Origin: Falsochrobactrum shanghaiense
Lineage (GTDB): Bacteria; Pseudomonadota; Alphaproteobacteria; Rhizobiales; Rhizobiaceae
Reading direction: 5' to 3'
Length of the DNA: 64,000 nt
Assembly: GCF_003149535.1 (NCBI RefSeq)
Contig: NZ_QGDB01000001.1
Coordinates: forward strand, 124,001 to 188,000
The notes beneath the pieces were generated by a model. It was not told where the DNA came from, ran no database searches, and saw only the letters and a program-made list of their open reading frames with translations. Position numbers and translations under genes: made by a program. Positions 16,693 to 25,853 of the stretch are shown piece by piece. Each line of letters starts with the position of its first letter. Position 1 is the stretch's first letter.

Positions 16693-17046
16693 TTACTCTT
16701 CCGTGCAGCTTAGCGGCTTTTCCTGCTCCGGATCATCCATCAGATTGTAGAGATCGGCGGTTTCACCCTTGGTCCACCAGATATAGATTCCGCCCGCATA
16801 GCGCGCGCCCGACCCTGAAATGACATTGGCTGCGACGACCGAGTGCTCTTCCATTTCCAGTTCGACCAGCGAAATCTCGCCCGCATTGTAATAGGTGGCG
16901 GAGATGTTCTGCTCGCCGCATTTATAAAGGACAGAATTGACGCTCACTTCCACGTCGTCAGGCAGTGCAATGGTGATTTCTCCGGCCATGGCCGTCGAGG
17001 CGGCCAGTGAGAAAGCGAGCAGTGAAATCCACTTTTTCATATCCAT
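16693..17046 (-). CDS. PliC/MliC-type lysozyme inhibitor
   Basis: A 117-residue secreted protein with a signal peptide (about 1–21, cut after AMA). The C-terminal MliC domain carries the conserved SGSGARYAGGIYIWWTKG loop, which inserts into the active site of c-type lysozyme. Two cysteines (YKCGE and LSCTE) probably form the family disulfide. There is no lipobox, so the form is the periplasmic PliC type, as described in Brucella abortus. The ATG at 17046 is chosen because AGGAGA lies seven bases upstream. The longer frame to 17076 has no such site. Confidence 0.88.
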   Translation of the reverse strand: MDMKKWISLLAFSLAASTAMAGEITIALPDDVEVSVNSVLYKCGEQNISATYYNAGEISLVELEMEEHSVVAANVISGSGARYAGGIYIWWTKGETADLYNLMDDPEQEKPLSCTEE

Positions 17047-17166
17047 TCGTCTCCTGTCAAAACCCTCTTTCTCCAATATAGGCTCCAGCCGGAATGTCCA
17101 CCCGCATATGCCGATTTGCGGCCAGCCGGTGCTTGACGCGGAGGCGGGAAAGGCTCAAAAAACATC

Positions 17167-17769
17167 ATGTCCGAGATTCGATCCATCTGCGTTTATTGCG
17201 GCTCTTCCACGGGCCTGAACCCCATCTATCGCGAGGCCGGGCTGGCCCTTGGCCGCTCGATTGCCCAGCATGGCATCCGCCTTGTTTATGGCGGCGGCAC
17301 GCGCGGCATCATGGGCGCGGTGGCGCAGGGCGTGATGGAGGCTGGCGGCGAAGTCACCGGCATCATCCCGACCTTCCTGCTCGACAAGGAAGCCAGCCTT
17401 GAGAAGGCGCAAGAGCTGAGTGAACTCATCGTGGTGGGCGACATGCACGAGCGCAAGCATCTGATGTTCGAGCGCTCGGATGCTTTCGTCACCCTGCCCG
17501 GCGGTATCGGCACGGTGGAAGAAATCGTGGAAATGATGACATGGGCGCAGCTTGGCAAGCATCGCAAGCCAATGGTCTTTGCCAATATCAACAATTTCTG
17601 GGCGCCGATGCTGGCGCTGCTCGACCATATGCGTGCGGAAGGCTTTTTGCACACCGCCCATCAGGTGCAGCCGCTGGTGATCGACCGCGCCGAAGACGTG
17701 GTTCCCGCTATCCTCAAGGTCAATGGCAGGCCGCGCGAAGGCGATCTGGCGATCATCGAGAAGATGTAA
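17167..17769 (+). CDS. LOG family protein (TIGR00730, Rossman-fold)
   Basis: A 200-residue protein with VYCGSSTG at the N-terminus, RK (96–97) in MHERKHLMF, and the PGGIGTVEE motif (111–119). These define the LOG/YvdD family, whose members act as nucleotide 5'-monophosphate phosphoribohydrolases that release cytokinin-type bases. It is often misnamed lysine decarboxylase. The bacterial substrate is uncertain. Its TAA stop is itself the first unit of a nine-copy octanucleotide array. Confidence 0.9.
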   Translation: MSEIRSICVYCGSSTGLNPIYREAGLALGRSIAQHGIRLVYGGGTRGIMGAVAQGVMEAGGEVTGIIPTFLLDKEASLEKAQELSELIVVGDMHERKHLMFERSDAFVTLPGGIGTVEEIVEMMTWAQLGKHRKPMVFANINNFWAPMLALLDHMRAEGFLHTAHQVQPLVIDRAEDVVPAILKVNGRPREGDLAIIEKM

Positions 17770-17838
17770 GGGAGTAAGGGAGTAAGGGAGTAAGGGAGTA
17801 AGGGAGTAAGGGAGTAAGGGAGTAAGGGAGTAAGGGAG
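17767..17838. repeat. octanucleotide array TAAGGGAG, nine copies
   Basis: Nine perfect tandem copies of TAAGGGAG, ended by TAGATT. The first three bases are the stop codon of the LOG gene, so copy-number changes leave the protein unaltered. Perfect identity between copies points to recent or ongoing slippage. Octamer arrays of this sort are used as variable-number markers in Brucella typing. Confidence 0.95.
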
Positions 17839-17878
17839 TAGATTATGCTTGACAGCATTATTGCCACAGCTTTTTCTT

Positions 17879-17932
17879 CCCCTATTCCCCTATTCCCCTA
17901 TTCCCCTATTCCCCTATTCCCCTATTCCCCTA
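17879..17932. repeat. octanucleotide array CCCCTATT, six and three-quarter copies
   Basis: Six full perfect copies of CCCCTATT plus CCCCTA. The last three bases (CTA, read TAG on the minus strand) are the stop codon of the RNA methyltransferase gene that comes from the right. Forty bases separate it from the TAAGGGAG array. Read on one strand one array is purine-rich and the other pyrimidine-rich, so the two could partly pair in RNA or DNA. Confidence 0.95.
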
Positions 17933-19168
17933 CCTCTTCACCAGCGTCGCGACCGTTTCCACATGCGACGACCATAAAAACTGGTCGATGGGCGTAACGC
18001 GAGTGATGCGATAACCGCCCTTCACCAGAATGGAAAGATCGCGCGCCAGCGTCACCGGATTGCATGAAACCGCGACCACCTTTTCCACCTTCGATCTGGC
18101 AAGCTCGATGGCCTGTTCTTCAGCGCCTGCGCGCGGCGGATCGAACACGACCGCGTTATACGGCGTAAGCTCACGCGGCAGCAGGGGACGGCGGAACAGG
18201 TCGCGCCGCTCGACCGAGACGGGCTTCAAGCCCTGCACATGGCGAATGCCGCGATCAAGGGCCGCGAGAGCCGGCGCATCGTTTTCAATGGCATGGACCG
18301 CGCTTTTTTCAGCCATGCGAAGTGCGAAAGTGCCGACGCCACAGAAAAGATCGGCCACGCGCCTGGCTTTGCCGGTGTGGGCGAGCACGAGCGCAACCAT
18401 CGCTTCTTCGGCTTCGCTGGTCGCCTGCAGGAAGCAGCCGGGCGGCACCGGCACCGGAACCTTGCCAAAATGGATGAGCGGCTTTTTCGGCTCGACAATG
18501 ATCTCGCCTTCGTGGGAAAGCCGCGCAAAGCCCTTTTTCATGACCAGCGCCGTCAGCGCCTGGCGCTGATCGTCGGTCAATCTGCCGCAATCACTTGCCG
18601 CAAGGTCGAGGCCAGATTCGGTCAGCGTGACCGCAAGCCTGAAAGGCTTGGAGCCGGGGGCGAGCAGGCTTGCCACTTCGCGCAGATCATCAAGCCGCGC
18701 AGTGATTTCATCCGTTGTGACCGGGCATTCGGCAATATCGATGATTTCATGGCTCAGATGCCGGTTGAAGCCGAGCAGCAGGCCACGCTCGGTCTTGCGC
18801 GCGGCAAAAACGGCGCGGCGGCGCGAGCGCGGGTTGCATGCGACAAGCGGGGCGATTTCCACATCGATGCCGCGCCCCTTGAGCGCCTGCACCACAAGAT
18901 CGCGTTTCCACGCCCGATAGGGTTCATCCTGCCAATGTTGCAGCGCGCAACCGCCGCAGCTTTCAAAATGCTGGCAGGCAGGCTCCTGCCGTTCGGGCGA
19001 GGCCTGAAGCAACGCCATCAGCGTCGCGCGGTTCTTTTCGCGCGCCACATTGACCACTTCGCCGGGCAGCGTGAACGGCACATATATCTGGCCGTCTGGA
19101 AGATTGGCGACGCCATCGCCGCCCGCGCCCATTGCGCGGATCGTTACTTGCCCCATATTCGGCGTCAT
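17930..19168 (-). CDS. TrmA/RumA-type class I SAM-dependent RNA m5U methyltransferase
   Basis: Encodes 412 residues. An N-terminal TRAM-like segment precedes cysteines C65, C71 and C74 (ACQHFESCGGCALQH) and C148, which fit the [4Fe-4S] site of RlmD-type enzymes. The methyltransferase fold has DLFCGVGTFALRMA. VVFDPPRAG and the catalytic cysteine in VSCNPVTLARDL mark m5U formation in RNA. Whether the target is 23S U1939 or another site is open. The start ATG overlaps the tlyA stop, and the gene is the last of the dxs–tlyA operon. Confidence 0.9.
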   Translation of the reverse strand: MTPNMGQVTIRAMGAGGDGVANLPDGQIYVPFTLPGEVVNVAREKNRATLMALLQASPERQEPACQHFESCGGCALQHWQDEPYRAWKRDLVVQALKGRGIDVEIAPLVACNPRSRRRAVFAARKTERGLLLGFNRHLSHEIIDIAECPVTTDEITARLDDLREVASLLAPGSKPFRLAVTLTESGLDLAASDCGRLTDDQRQALTALVMKKGFARLSHEGEIIVEPKKPLIHFGKVPVPVPPGCFLQATSEAEEAMVALVLAHTGKARRVADLFCGVGTFALRMAEKSAVHAIENDAPALAALDRGIRHVQGLKPVSVERRDLFRRPLLPRELTPYNAVVFDPPRAGAEEQAIELARSKVEKVVAVSCNPVTLARDLSILVKGGYRITRVTPIDQFLWSSHVETVATLVKR

Positions 19169-19923
19169 TTGTCTTTCTTTCCTGCCAGCAAATATTCACG
19201 ATTGCCGTCGCCGCCTTCGATGGGCGACGGGCAAATGCCCAAAGCGCGCCAACCGGGCAGCAGATCCAGCCAGTTTCGGAGTTCTTGCGCAATGCGTTCA
19301 CCCTGCGCGGGATCGCGCAAAATGCCGCCTTTGCCTATGGCCTCACGTCCGGCCTCAAATTGCGGCTTTACGAGAAGCGCGCAGATAGCATCTTTTTGCG
19401 CTAACGCCAATGCCGGGGGCAGAGCAAGTTTCAGCGAAATGAAACTGACATCCGACACCACGCAATCGACAGCGCGCCCGTCGAGATCGGTGATTGCCAG
19501 CGAACGGGCATTGAGACCTTCCTTATTGGTCACGCGGCGGTCACTGCGCAGGCTTTCATGCAGTTGCTCATGGCCGACATCGATGGCGATCACATGGCTT
19601 GCGCCGCGTTCAAGCAGCACCTGCGTGAAACCACCGGTCGATGCGCCAATATCGAGCGCCGTGCGGCCTGTCACATCAAGATTGAAATGATCAAGTGCTG
19701 CAATCAGCTTGAGCGCTGCGCGCGACACATAGGCGCTTGCCGGATCGTCCACGGCAATGGCTGCATTGCGCGCCACCGTCTGCCCCGGCTTGGTTACGGG
19801 CTTGCCATCCACCTTGACCGTGCCGCGCGCAATTGCATCGCGTGCGCGTGAGCGCGTGGCAAACAGGCCGCGCTCCACCAGCAACTGGTCGAGGCGCGGA
19901 CGGCTCTCGGCAGCCTCACTCAT
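19165..19923 (-). CDS. tlyA: TlyA family rRNA 2'-O-methyltransferase
   Basis: Encodes 252 residues: an S4 RNA-binding domain (about 9–70, [22 protein letters not shown] in outline) and an FtsJ-like methyltransferase domain with [19 protein letters not shown] (about 90–108). TlyA of actinobacteria methylates 16S and 23S rRNA and confers capreomycin sensitivity. The older name haemolysin A is a historical label. Four-base ATGA overlaps link it to dxs upstream and the RNA methyltransferase downstream. Confidence 0.92.
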   Translation of the reverse strand: MSEAAESRPRLDQLLVERGLFATRSRARDAIARGTVKVDGKPVTKPGQTVARNAAIAVDDPASAYVSRAALKLIAALDHFNLDVTGRTALDIGASTGGFTQVLLERGASHVIAIDVGHEQLHESLRSDRRVTNKEGLNARSLAITDLDGRAVDCVVSDVSFISLKLALPPALALAQKDAICALLVKPQFEAGREAIGKGGILRDPAQGERIAQELRNWLDLLPGWRALGICPSPIEGGDGNREYLLAGKKDK

Positions 19924-21851
19924 GCGCGAAAGGGTGTGGCGATTTCCGCGCGACCCATTTCCTCGCGACCAAGGGCGGCAAAGACCGTATGCACGATGCC
20001 TGCCCGGTCAAGCCCCGCTGCCGCATACATGGCTTCCGGCTTGCCGTGATCCTGATAGACGTCCGGCAGGGTCAGCACGCGCACCTTGAGGCCGCGATCA
20101 AGCAGCCCGTCGGAACTCAGGAATTGCAGCACATGGGCGGCAAAGCCGCCAACCGCGCCCTCTTCCACCGTCACCAGCACTTCATGCTCGCGCGCAAGGC
20201 GGCGGATCAGATCATGATCGAGCGGCTTGGCAAAGCGCGCATCGGCGACCGTGGTCGAAAGCCCGGCAGCGCCCAGTTCTTCCGCCGCAGCAAGACATTC
20301 CTGCAAACGCGTGCCGAAGGACAAAAGCGCGACCTTGGTGCCCTCGCGCACGATGCGGCCCTTGCCGATTTCCAGCACCGAACCGCGTTCGGGCAGATCG
20401 ACGCCGACACCATCACCGCGCGGATAGCGAAACGAGATCGGGCCTTCATCATATTCGGCAGCCGTGCGCACCATATGGCGCAGTTCCGCCTCGTCGGATG
20501 CAGCCATCACCACAAAACCGGGGAGCGCGCCAAGAAAGCCCGTATCAAAGGAACCGGCATGGGTCGGGCCGTCCGCCCCCACCAGACCGGCGCGGTCGAT
20601 GGGAAAGCGCACGGGGAGGTTCTGGATCGAAACATCATGCACGACCTGATCGTAGCCGCGCTGCAAGAAGGTCGAATAGATCGCGCAGAACGGCTTGTAG
20701 CCTTCGCTGGCAAGACCGGCGGCAAAGGTCACGGCATGCTGTTCGGCAATGCCGACATCAAAAACGCGTTTTGGAAAAACTTCGCCAAACAGGTCCAGCC
20801 CCGTGCCGGTGGGCATGGCGGCGGTGACAGCCACGATCTTGCCGTCGTGGCGGGCTTCCTCGATCAGGCTGGTGCCGAAAATCTTGGTATAGCTCGGCGC
20901 ATTTGCCGGTGGCTTGGCCTGCTTGCCGGTGATGACGTCGAACTTGCTCACGCCATGATATTTGTCGGCGGCAGCTTCAGCGGGCGCATAGCCCTTGCCC
21001 TTCTGCGTGACCACATGGATCAGCACCGGGCCTTCCTGCGTATCGCGGACATTTTTGAGGATTGGCAGCAGATGGTCGAGATTATGCCCGTCGATGGGAC
21101 CGACATAATAAAAGCCCAGTTCCTCGAACAACGTGCCGCCGGTGAAGAAAGCGCGCGCATATTCTTCCGATTTGCGCGCCTTGTCCTGCAGGAATTTCGG
21201 CAGTTTTTTGGCAAGCTGCTTGGCGGCTTCGCGCATGGTGCGGTAGGTGCGGCCCGAAACAAGGCGCGCCAGATAGGCGCTCATAGCCCCCGTAGGCGGG
21301 GCAATCGACATGTCATTGTCGTTGAGGATGACGATCAGGCGCGCATCGAGCGCACCGGCATTGTTCATCGCCTCATAGGCCATGCCCGCCGACATGGAGC
21401 CGTCGCCGATCACGGCGATCACATTGCGCTTCTTGCCGGAAAGCGCGCTTGCCACGGCCATGCCAAGACCAGCGGAAATCGAGGTCGAGGAATGGGCCGC
21501 GCCAAACGGGTCATATTCGCTCTCGGCGCGCTTGGTGAAGCCTGACAGACCGCCCTCCTGCCGCAATGTGCGGATGCGGTCGCGGCGTCCGGTCAAGATC
21601 TTGTGCGGATAAGCCTGATGGCCCACATCCCAGATAATGCGATCATGCGGCGTATCGAAGACGTGATGGAGCGCAATGGTGAGTTCGACCACGCCAAGCC
21701 CCGCGCCCAGATGCCCGCCCGTGGTGGAAACGGCGTCGACCAGTTCTTCACGCAATTCCCGCGCCAGTTGCGGCAGGTCCGATTCCGGCAAGGCGCGCAG
21801 GCGCTCCGGTGTGGGCGCCTTATCCAGCAAGGGGGTTATGGGTCGGGACAT
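19920..21851 (-). CDS. dxs: 1-deoxy-D-xylulose-5-phosphate synthase
   Basis: Encodes 643 residues of the first enzyme of the MEP isoprenoid pathway, a thiamine diphosphate enzyme condensing pyruvate and glyceraldehyde 3-phosphate. The TPP-binding [18 protein letters not shown] (about 150–167) and the [15 protein letters not shown] region of the transketolase-like domain are intact. Length matches the family. It heads a three-gene operon with tlyA and an RNA methyltransferase. The MEP enzyme ispE lies in this same window at 53.4 kb. Confidence 0.98.
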   Translation of the reverse strand: MSRPITPLLDKAPTPERLRALPESDLPQLARELREELVDAVSTTGGHLGAGLGVVELTIALHHVFDTPHDRIIWDVGHQAYPHKILTGRRDRIRTLRQEGGLSGFTKRAESEYDPFGAAHSSTSISAGLGMAVASALSGKKRNVIAVIGDGSMSAGMAYEAMNNAGALDARLIVILNDNDMSIAPPTGAMSAYLARLVSGRTYRTMREAAKQLAKKLPKFLQDKARKSEEYARAFFTGGTLFEELGFYYVGPIDGHNLDHLLPILKNVRDTQEGPVLIHVVTQKGKGYAPAEAAADKYHGVSKFDVITGKQAKPPANAPSYTKIFGTSLIEEARHDGKIVAVTAAMPTGTGLDLFGEVFPKRVFDVGIAEQHAVTFAAGLASEGYKPFCAIYSTFLQRGYDQVVHDVSIQNLPVRFPIDRAGLVGADGPTHAGSFDTGFLGALPGFVVMAASDEAELRHMVRTAAEYDEGPISFRYPRGDGVGVDLPERGSVLEIGKGRIVREGTKVALLSFGTRLQECLAAAEELGAAGLSTTVADARFAKPLDHDLIRRLAREHEVLVTVEEGAVGGFAAHVLQFLSSDGLLDRGLKVRVLTLPDVYQDHGKPEAMYAAAGLDRAGIVHTVFAALGREEMGRAEIATPFRA

Positions 21852-21951
21852 TCGTTTAGCCTATCTGTTTATTGGGACCTGAACCGAACGGCAGTATGAA
21901 AGGCCCTATAACAATCCGGGGTCGAAGATCAAGCTTGGCCGGAATAGACGC

Positions 21952-22872
21952 CTATTCCGGCAAAGGTATGAAATCTTCCTCATCGCCCGGCACAATATCA
22001 AAACGGCCAGTGCGCCATTCTTCCTTGGCCTGCTCGATGCGCTCTTTCGATGACGACACGAAATTCCACCAGATATAGCGCCGCGAGCCAAGGGCGGCAC
22101 CGCCGAACAACATGATATGCGCGCCTTCCGGCCCCGCTTCAACTATAATGTCGTCTCCGGCGCGAAAAGCCAGCAGCCGGTCGGGCGGAAAGACTTCGCC
22201 GCCAATGCCCACATTGCCCTCAAGCGTGTAGATCGCGCGTTCTTCGGTGGTGGGCGGAATATGAAAACGCCCGCCCGGATTGATCGCAATATCCGCATAA
22301 AGCGTTTCGGCATGCTGCACCACGGGCGAGGTCAGCCCATGCAGCGAGCCCATGATGAGACGGCCCCTGAAGTCGCGATCTTCCATCACCGGCAGATCGG
22401 GCGCAATGGTGTGGAAGAAGGCGGGGTCCATTTCCTCCATCGCATTGGGCAGGGCAAGCCATGTCTGGATGCCCGAAACCGGCCTCGGCCCGCTGCGCTC
22501 TTCTTCCGGCGAGCGCTCGGAATGCACGATGCCGCGGCCTGCCGTCATCAGGTTCACGTCGCCCGGCTGGATCACCATTTGCGTCCCCAGACTGTCGCGA
22601 TGGCGAATATGGCCGTCAAACAGATAGGTTACGGTCGAAAGCCCGATATGCGGATGCGGCTTCACATCGAGCGCCTCGTCATCGCGGAATATTGCCGGGC
22701 CCATGCGGTCGAAGAAGATGAACGGCCCCACCAGCCTGCGGCGGACCGTGGGAAGCGCGCGGCGCACTTCCAGACCGCCAATATCGCTGGTGCGCGGAAT
22801 GACCAGCGTTTCGATGGCATCGACCGAAGTCTTGTCACCAAGAACGGGATCGGGGCAAGGAAAGAAACTCAT
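21952..22872 (-). CDS. pirin family bicupin protein
   Basis: A 306-residue protein. The N-terminal cupin has the pirin iron-site pattern in HPHIGLSTVTYLFDG and HRDSLG…H (about 72–110), with the later ERSPEE. A C-terminal cupin begins about residue 190. Bacterial pirins bind Fe(II), and some act as quercetinases or modulate pyruvate dehydrogenase, but the role here cannot be told. The gene stands alone, with no visible operon partner. Confidence 0.88.
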   Translation of the reverse strand: MSFFPCPDPVLGDKTSVDAIETLVIPRTSDIGGLEVRRALPTVRRRLVGPFIFFDRMGPAIFRDDEALDVKPHPHIGLSTVTYLFDGHIRHRDSLGTQMVIQPGDVNLMTAGRGIVHSERSPEEERSGPRPVSGIQTWLALPNAMEEMDPAFFHTIAPDLPVMEDRDFRGRLIMGSLHGLTSPVVQHAETLYADIAINPGGRFHIPPTTEERAIYTLEGNVGIGGEVFPPDRLLAFRAGDDIIVEAGPEGAHIMLFGGAALGSRRYIWWNFVSSSKERIEQAKEEWRTGRFDIVPGDEEDFIPLPE

Positions 22873-22972
22873 CGGACACTCCAGCTTTGGGACACAGCGC
22901 CTGCAAATGAAAGCGCACCGGTGAGGCGACCCACCGGCGCGACCATAATCACCGGACTAATATGATGCCCGG

Positions 22973-23539
22973 TCAGCGGTTCTGCAACAGCCTGGAGAGT
23001 TCGCTCGTATCAGGCACCTTGCCGCCTGCGGTGAGCTTGTCCACCAGTCCGGGCAGCACCTGCGAAAGCTGGTTGAGCAGTTCCTGCTGGTCAATACCGG
23101 CATGCTGGGCGATTTCGCTCAGCGTCTTCTGGCCCAGAGCATCGCCAAGCTGGCCCGGTTCGATCTGCGCATTATCGCCCTGCCCGAGCCATGAATCGAC
23201 CTTGTCGCCATGACCGGCCTGTGCAAGCTGCTCCAGCAGGCCGCCAAGCCCGCCGCTCAACGGACCGGGCGCAGGTGCAGCTTCCGAAGCGGGCGATGCA
23301 TTGCCTGCGGCAGCACCGCCAAGCAGGCCGCCAAGGCCACCGAGAATATTGCCCAGCAAGCCGCCGCCTGCCTCCTGCCCCTGCGGCTGGCCCGGAATGG
23401 ATGCGGGTTGTTCCGGCTCGTCACTATTGCCCTTGAGCATCCTGCCGACCAGAAGCGCGCCCAATGCGATGAGGACGGGCTTTGCCAGACTGCCGCCGGG
23501 GATGGGTGAATTATTCGAACTGTCGTCGGAATTTACCAT
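22973..23539 (-). CDS. DUF937/YidB-like protein
   Basis: A 188-residue protein. Residues about 15–35 form a hydrophobic segment, then a P/Q/G-rich linker (about 40–110, GGLLGNILGGLGGLLGG). The C-terminal YidB-type domain (about 110–188) has GQGDNAQIEPGQLGDALG and QELLNQLSQVLPGLVDKLTAGGKVP, which are characteristic. The function of the family is unknown. The ATG at 23539 has AGGGAG upstream. A longer frame to 23635 lacks one. Confidence 0.85.
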   Translation of the reverse strand: MVNSDDSSNNSPIPGGSLAKPVLIALGALLVGRMLKGNSDEPEQPASIPGQPQGQEAGGGLLGNILGGLGGLLGGAAAGNASPASEAAPAPGPLSGGLGGLLEQLAQAGHGDKVDSWLGQGDNAQIEPGQLGDALGQKTLSEIAQHAGIDQQELLNQLSQVLPGLVDKLTAGGKVPDTSELSRLLQNR

Positions 23540-23621
23540 GCCACAATACTCCCTGTTGTTCTCTGGATGTTTACCCACATGCAATAAGTTGAATTTAAAT
23601 AGGTTTGCCAGTTTGACAAGC

Positions 23622-23627
23622 ATTATA
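23622..23627 (-). promoter_or_regulatory. possible –10 element for the DUF937 gene
   Basis: A perfect TATAAT on the minus strand, 83 bases before the DUF937 start, in the AT-rich region shared with the divergent GlsB-like gene. No good –35 box is at the right distance, so the call is tentative. Confidence 0.35.
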
Positions 23628-23705
23628 CCTTGCAAAATCGAAACTATTGTGAATATTTTCTAACTGGTGATAGAAAATTTGTATATGCGCGACAGGAGAT
23701 ATTAG

Positions 23706-23969
23706 ATGTCTATTATAAGCTGGATCATCCTCGGCCTTATTGCCGGCTTCATCGGCAGCAAGATCGTCAATAAAAGCGGCCAGGGACTATTCTTCGACAT
23801 TGCGCTGGGCATTGTCGGTGCAATCGTTGGCGGCGTATTATCGTCCTTCCTGTTTGGACGCGGCGTCACGGGAGCCTTCGATCCGTTCAGCCTGATCATT
23901 GCCATTATCGGGTCGGTGATCGTCCTGTGGGCCTATCACAAGATTACCGGCAAACGCTCAATCGGCTGA
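23706..23969 (+). CDS. GlsB/YeaQ/YmgE family membrane protein
   Basis: An 87-residue protein with three membrane spans. The pattern SWIILGLIAGFIGSKI, FDIALGIVGAIVGGVLSS and SLIIAIIGSVIVLWAYH is typical of this family, once called transglycosylase-associated and often induced by general stress. No enzyme activity is known. ACAGGAGATATTAG gives a good ribosome-binding site before the ATG. It is divergent from the DUF937 gene. Confidence 0.9.
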   Translation: MSIISWIILGLIAGFIGSKIVNKSGQGLFFDIALGIVGAIVGGVLSSFLFGRGVTGAFDPFSLIIAIIGSVIVLWAYHKITGKRSIG

Positions 23970-24087
23970 AGCAGAGCCTCTCGAACCTGTCATCCGGTCC
24001 GCTTCACAGGTCTTTGTTTCCCTGTTCTGATGGATTATAGCGCATCTTGAACAAAAATACATTTTCACTTTTCAGGATGCGTTCTTG

Positions 24088-24606
24088 ATGGGCTTCGTGG
24101 AATCTTACATCGCGGCCTATGGAGCGCTGGCATTATTCCTGATCATCTATCTTGAATCTTTCGGCGCGCCACTTCCCGGAGAAAGCGCACTGATTGCAAG
24201 TTCGCTGCTGGCGCTGCATGGCACATTGCATATCGAGGCGGTGCTGATTGCGGTCTTCATCGGCGCGGTGCTTGGCGATTGCACCGGCTATATGATCGGG
24301 CGTTTCGGCGGTCGCAGGCTGATCCTGCGCTATGGCAGCACGGTGAAACTGACGCCGGAGCGATTGAAGCAGCTCGAAGACTTATTCGAGCGCAAGGGGA
24401 TTTACGTGGTCGCAACGGCGCGCTTCGTCGTGCTGCTGCGGCAACTCAACGGCATCGTCGCGGGTACGGTGAAAATGAACCCGCTGCATTTTCTTGGCGC
24501 CAATATAGTGGGCGCCGCCGGATGGACGCTGGTCTGGGGCCTCGGCCCCTATCTGCTGAGCGGCATTCTCGCGCCTTATGCCGCGCAGCTTAAATCCTTA
24601 TTCTGA
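24088..24606 (+). CDS. DedA family membrane protein
   Basis: Encodes 172 residues with the DedA (SNARE-associated/VTT) marks E-[SF]-FGAPLPGE (about 24–33), GDCTGYMIGRFGGR (about 71–84) and ARFVVLLRQLNGIVAG (about 110–125). DedA proteins act as flippases for undecaprenyl phosphate or phospholipid and support proton-motive-force-dependent processes. The codon before the ATG is TTG, which AGGA at 24074 could also serve, but the ATG is preferred. The stop codon directly abuts that of xseB. Confidence 0.9.
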   Translation: MGFVESYIAAYGALALFLIIYLESFGAPLPGESALIASSLLALHGTLHIEAVLIAVFIGAVLGDCTGYMIGRFGGRRLILRYGSTVKLTPERLKQLEDLFERKGIYVVATARFVVLLRQLNGIVAGTVKMNPLHFLGANIVGAAGWTLVWGLGPYLLSGILAPYAAQLKSLF

Positions 24607-24861
24607 TTATTCCGCGTCGAGCGGTTCGGTGCCTGCCGGCTGGCCGTCGCGTCCGACACGGATTTTCTCCACCTTGTCTTCCGCCGATTTCAGAAGCGTA
24701 TCGCAATGTTTTTTCAGCGCTTCGCCGCGCTCATAGATACGAATGGATTCTTCCAAAGCCACGTCACCACGCTCCAGATCGTCAACGATCTTCTCAAGCT
24801 GCTTGAGTGCTTCCTCGAAGCTCATGACTGCAATATCGGCGTTGGACGGTTCGGTTACCAT
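24607..24861 (-). CDS. xseB: exodeoxyribonuclease VII small subunit
   Basis: Encodes 84 residues with the XseB core [20 protein letters not shown] and [19 protein letters not shown], a two-helix hairpin. Several copies bind the large subunit XseA to form the single-strand exonuclease. The gene begins three bases after the HDAC-like gene ends, so they are cotranscribed. Its stop (24607–24609) abuts the DedA stop with no base between. Confidence 0.95.
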   Translation of the reverse strand: MVTEPSNADIAVMSFEEALKQLEKIVDDLERGDVALEESIRIYERGEALKKHCDTLLKSAEDKVEKIRVGRDGQPAGTEPLDAE

Positions 24862-24864
24862 AAT

Positions 24865-25815
24865 TTATCCTTTCAACAGCCGCGTAATATGCGCAGACGC
24901 GGACTGTGACAAGCCCTCAAGATCATATCCACCCTCCAGCACGCTCACCAGGCGATGATCACAGAATTTTTCTGCCCGCTCCATGAGCCTGCCCGTTGCC
25001 CAGTCGAAATCCGCCACGTCGAGATTGATCTGTGCCAGCGGATCGCGATAATGCGCATCGAAGCCCGCCGAGATAAGGATCAAATCGGGCCGGAAGTTGT
25101 CCAACGCCGGTAAAATGCGGCTGTTGAACGCCTCGCGAAATTCGCGGCTTCCGGTGTGGGCCGAAAGCGGCGCATTGACGATATTACCGATACCCGTTTC
25201 ATCCTTCGCCCCCGTTCCCGGAAAAAGCGGATATTGATGCGTGGAGCAGAAAAGCACGCCCGGATCGGACTGGAAAATATCCTGTGTGCCATTGCCATGA
25301 TGCACGTCCCAATCGACGATCGCGACGCGCTCGGCCCCATGTACACGCTGCGCATGGCGGGCGGCAATCGCAATATTGTTGAACAGGCAAAAGCCCATGG
25401 CCGTGCTGCGTTCGGCATGATGGCCGGGCGGGCGCGCCGCCACGAACCCATTATTGGCCGCGCCGGTAAAGACATCATCGACGGCGGCAGTCGCGGCACC
25501 GATTGCCGTCAGCGCCGCATCCCAGCTTTTCGGGCTTAAATAAGTATCGCCATCAAGCCGGACGATGGGCTGCGGCGCGTCCTCTTCTTCCACTGGCTCC
25601 GGCAATGCGGCAAGGACGGCGCGCAGGTGCTCTTGCGGGTGGGCCAGCAGGATCGCGGCCTCATCGGCGCGCGGCGCTTCCACCCGATCAAGCCGGTAGA
25701 AGTCGGGGCCTTCCAGTTCGCTCATCAGCGCGCGGATGCGGTCGGGCCGCTCGGGATGGCCGGGCGGCGCAAGATGTTCGAGATAGATTTCGTGCCAGTA
25801 AAGCCGTGTCGTCAT
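24865..25815 (-). CDS. histone deacetylase-family (zinc amidohydrolase) protein
   Basis: A 316-residue protein of the arginase/deacetylase fold. RPPGHHAE (128–135) and DWDVHHGNG (168–176, zinc ligands Asp170 and His172), with SAGFDAH and a late EGGYDLEGL, form the complete active site. Bacterial members are acetylpolyamine amidohydrolases or acetoin-utilisation-type deacetylases. The natural substrate is unknown. It is the first gene of an operon with xseB. Confidence 0.9.
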   Translation of the reverse strand: MTTRLYWHEIYLEHLAPPGHPERPDRIRALMSELEGPDFYRLDRVEAPRADEAAILLAHPQEHLRAVLAALPEPVEEEDAPQPIVRLDGDTYLSPKSWDAALTAIGAATAAVDDVFTGAANNGFVAARPPGHHAERSTAMGFCLFNNIAIAARHAQRVHGAERVAIVDWDVHHGNGTQDIFQSDPGVLFCSTHQYPLFPGTGAKDETGIGNIVNAPLSAHTGSREFREAFNSRILPALDNFRPDLILISAGFDAHYRDPLAQINLDVADFDWATGRLMERAEKFCDHRLVSVLEGGYDLEGLSQSASAHITRLLKG

Positions 25816-25825
25816 ACCGTCAGTA

Positions 25826-25852
25826 TAGAGCGGTTCCGCTTCCGGTTGAACC
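25826..25852. repeat. short remnant of the TAGAGCGGTTCC repeat
   Basis: TAGAGCGGTTCC followed by a CGGTTC…GAACCG dyad fills the small gap between the HDAC-like gene and ribB. It matches the left end of the repeat at 10987–10998 and may serve as a terminator for ribB. Confidence 0.55.
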
Positions 25853-25853
25853 G

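Noticed and set aside
17167-17769. Lysine decarboxylase annotation for the LOG protein
   Set aside because: It has the PGGxGTxxE motif of LOG phosphoribohydrolases and no pyridoxal phosphate-binding features.
17661-17867. Minus-strand frame with a repeated YSLTPLLP peptide
   Set aside because: It is the octanucleotide array read in frame (three octamers give eight codons). It has no gene-like context.
19165-19923. TlyA as a haemolysin or virulence factor
   Set aside because: The sequence shows an S4 domain and an FtsJ-like methyltransferase. The haemolysin name comes from early, indirect assays.
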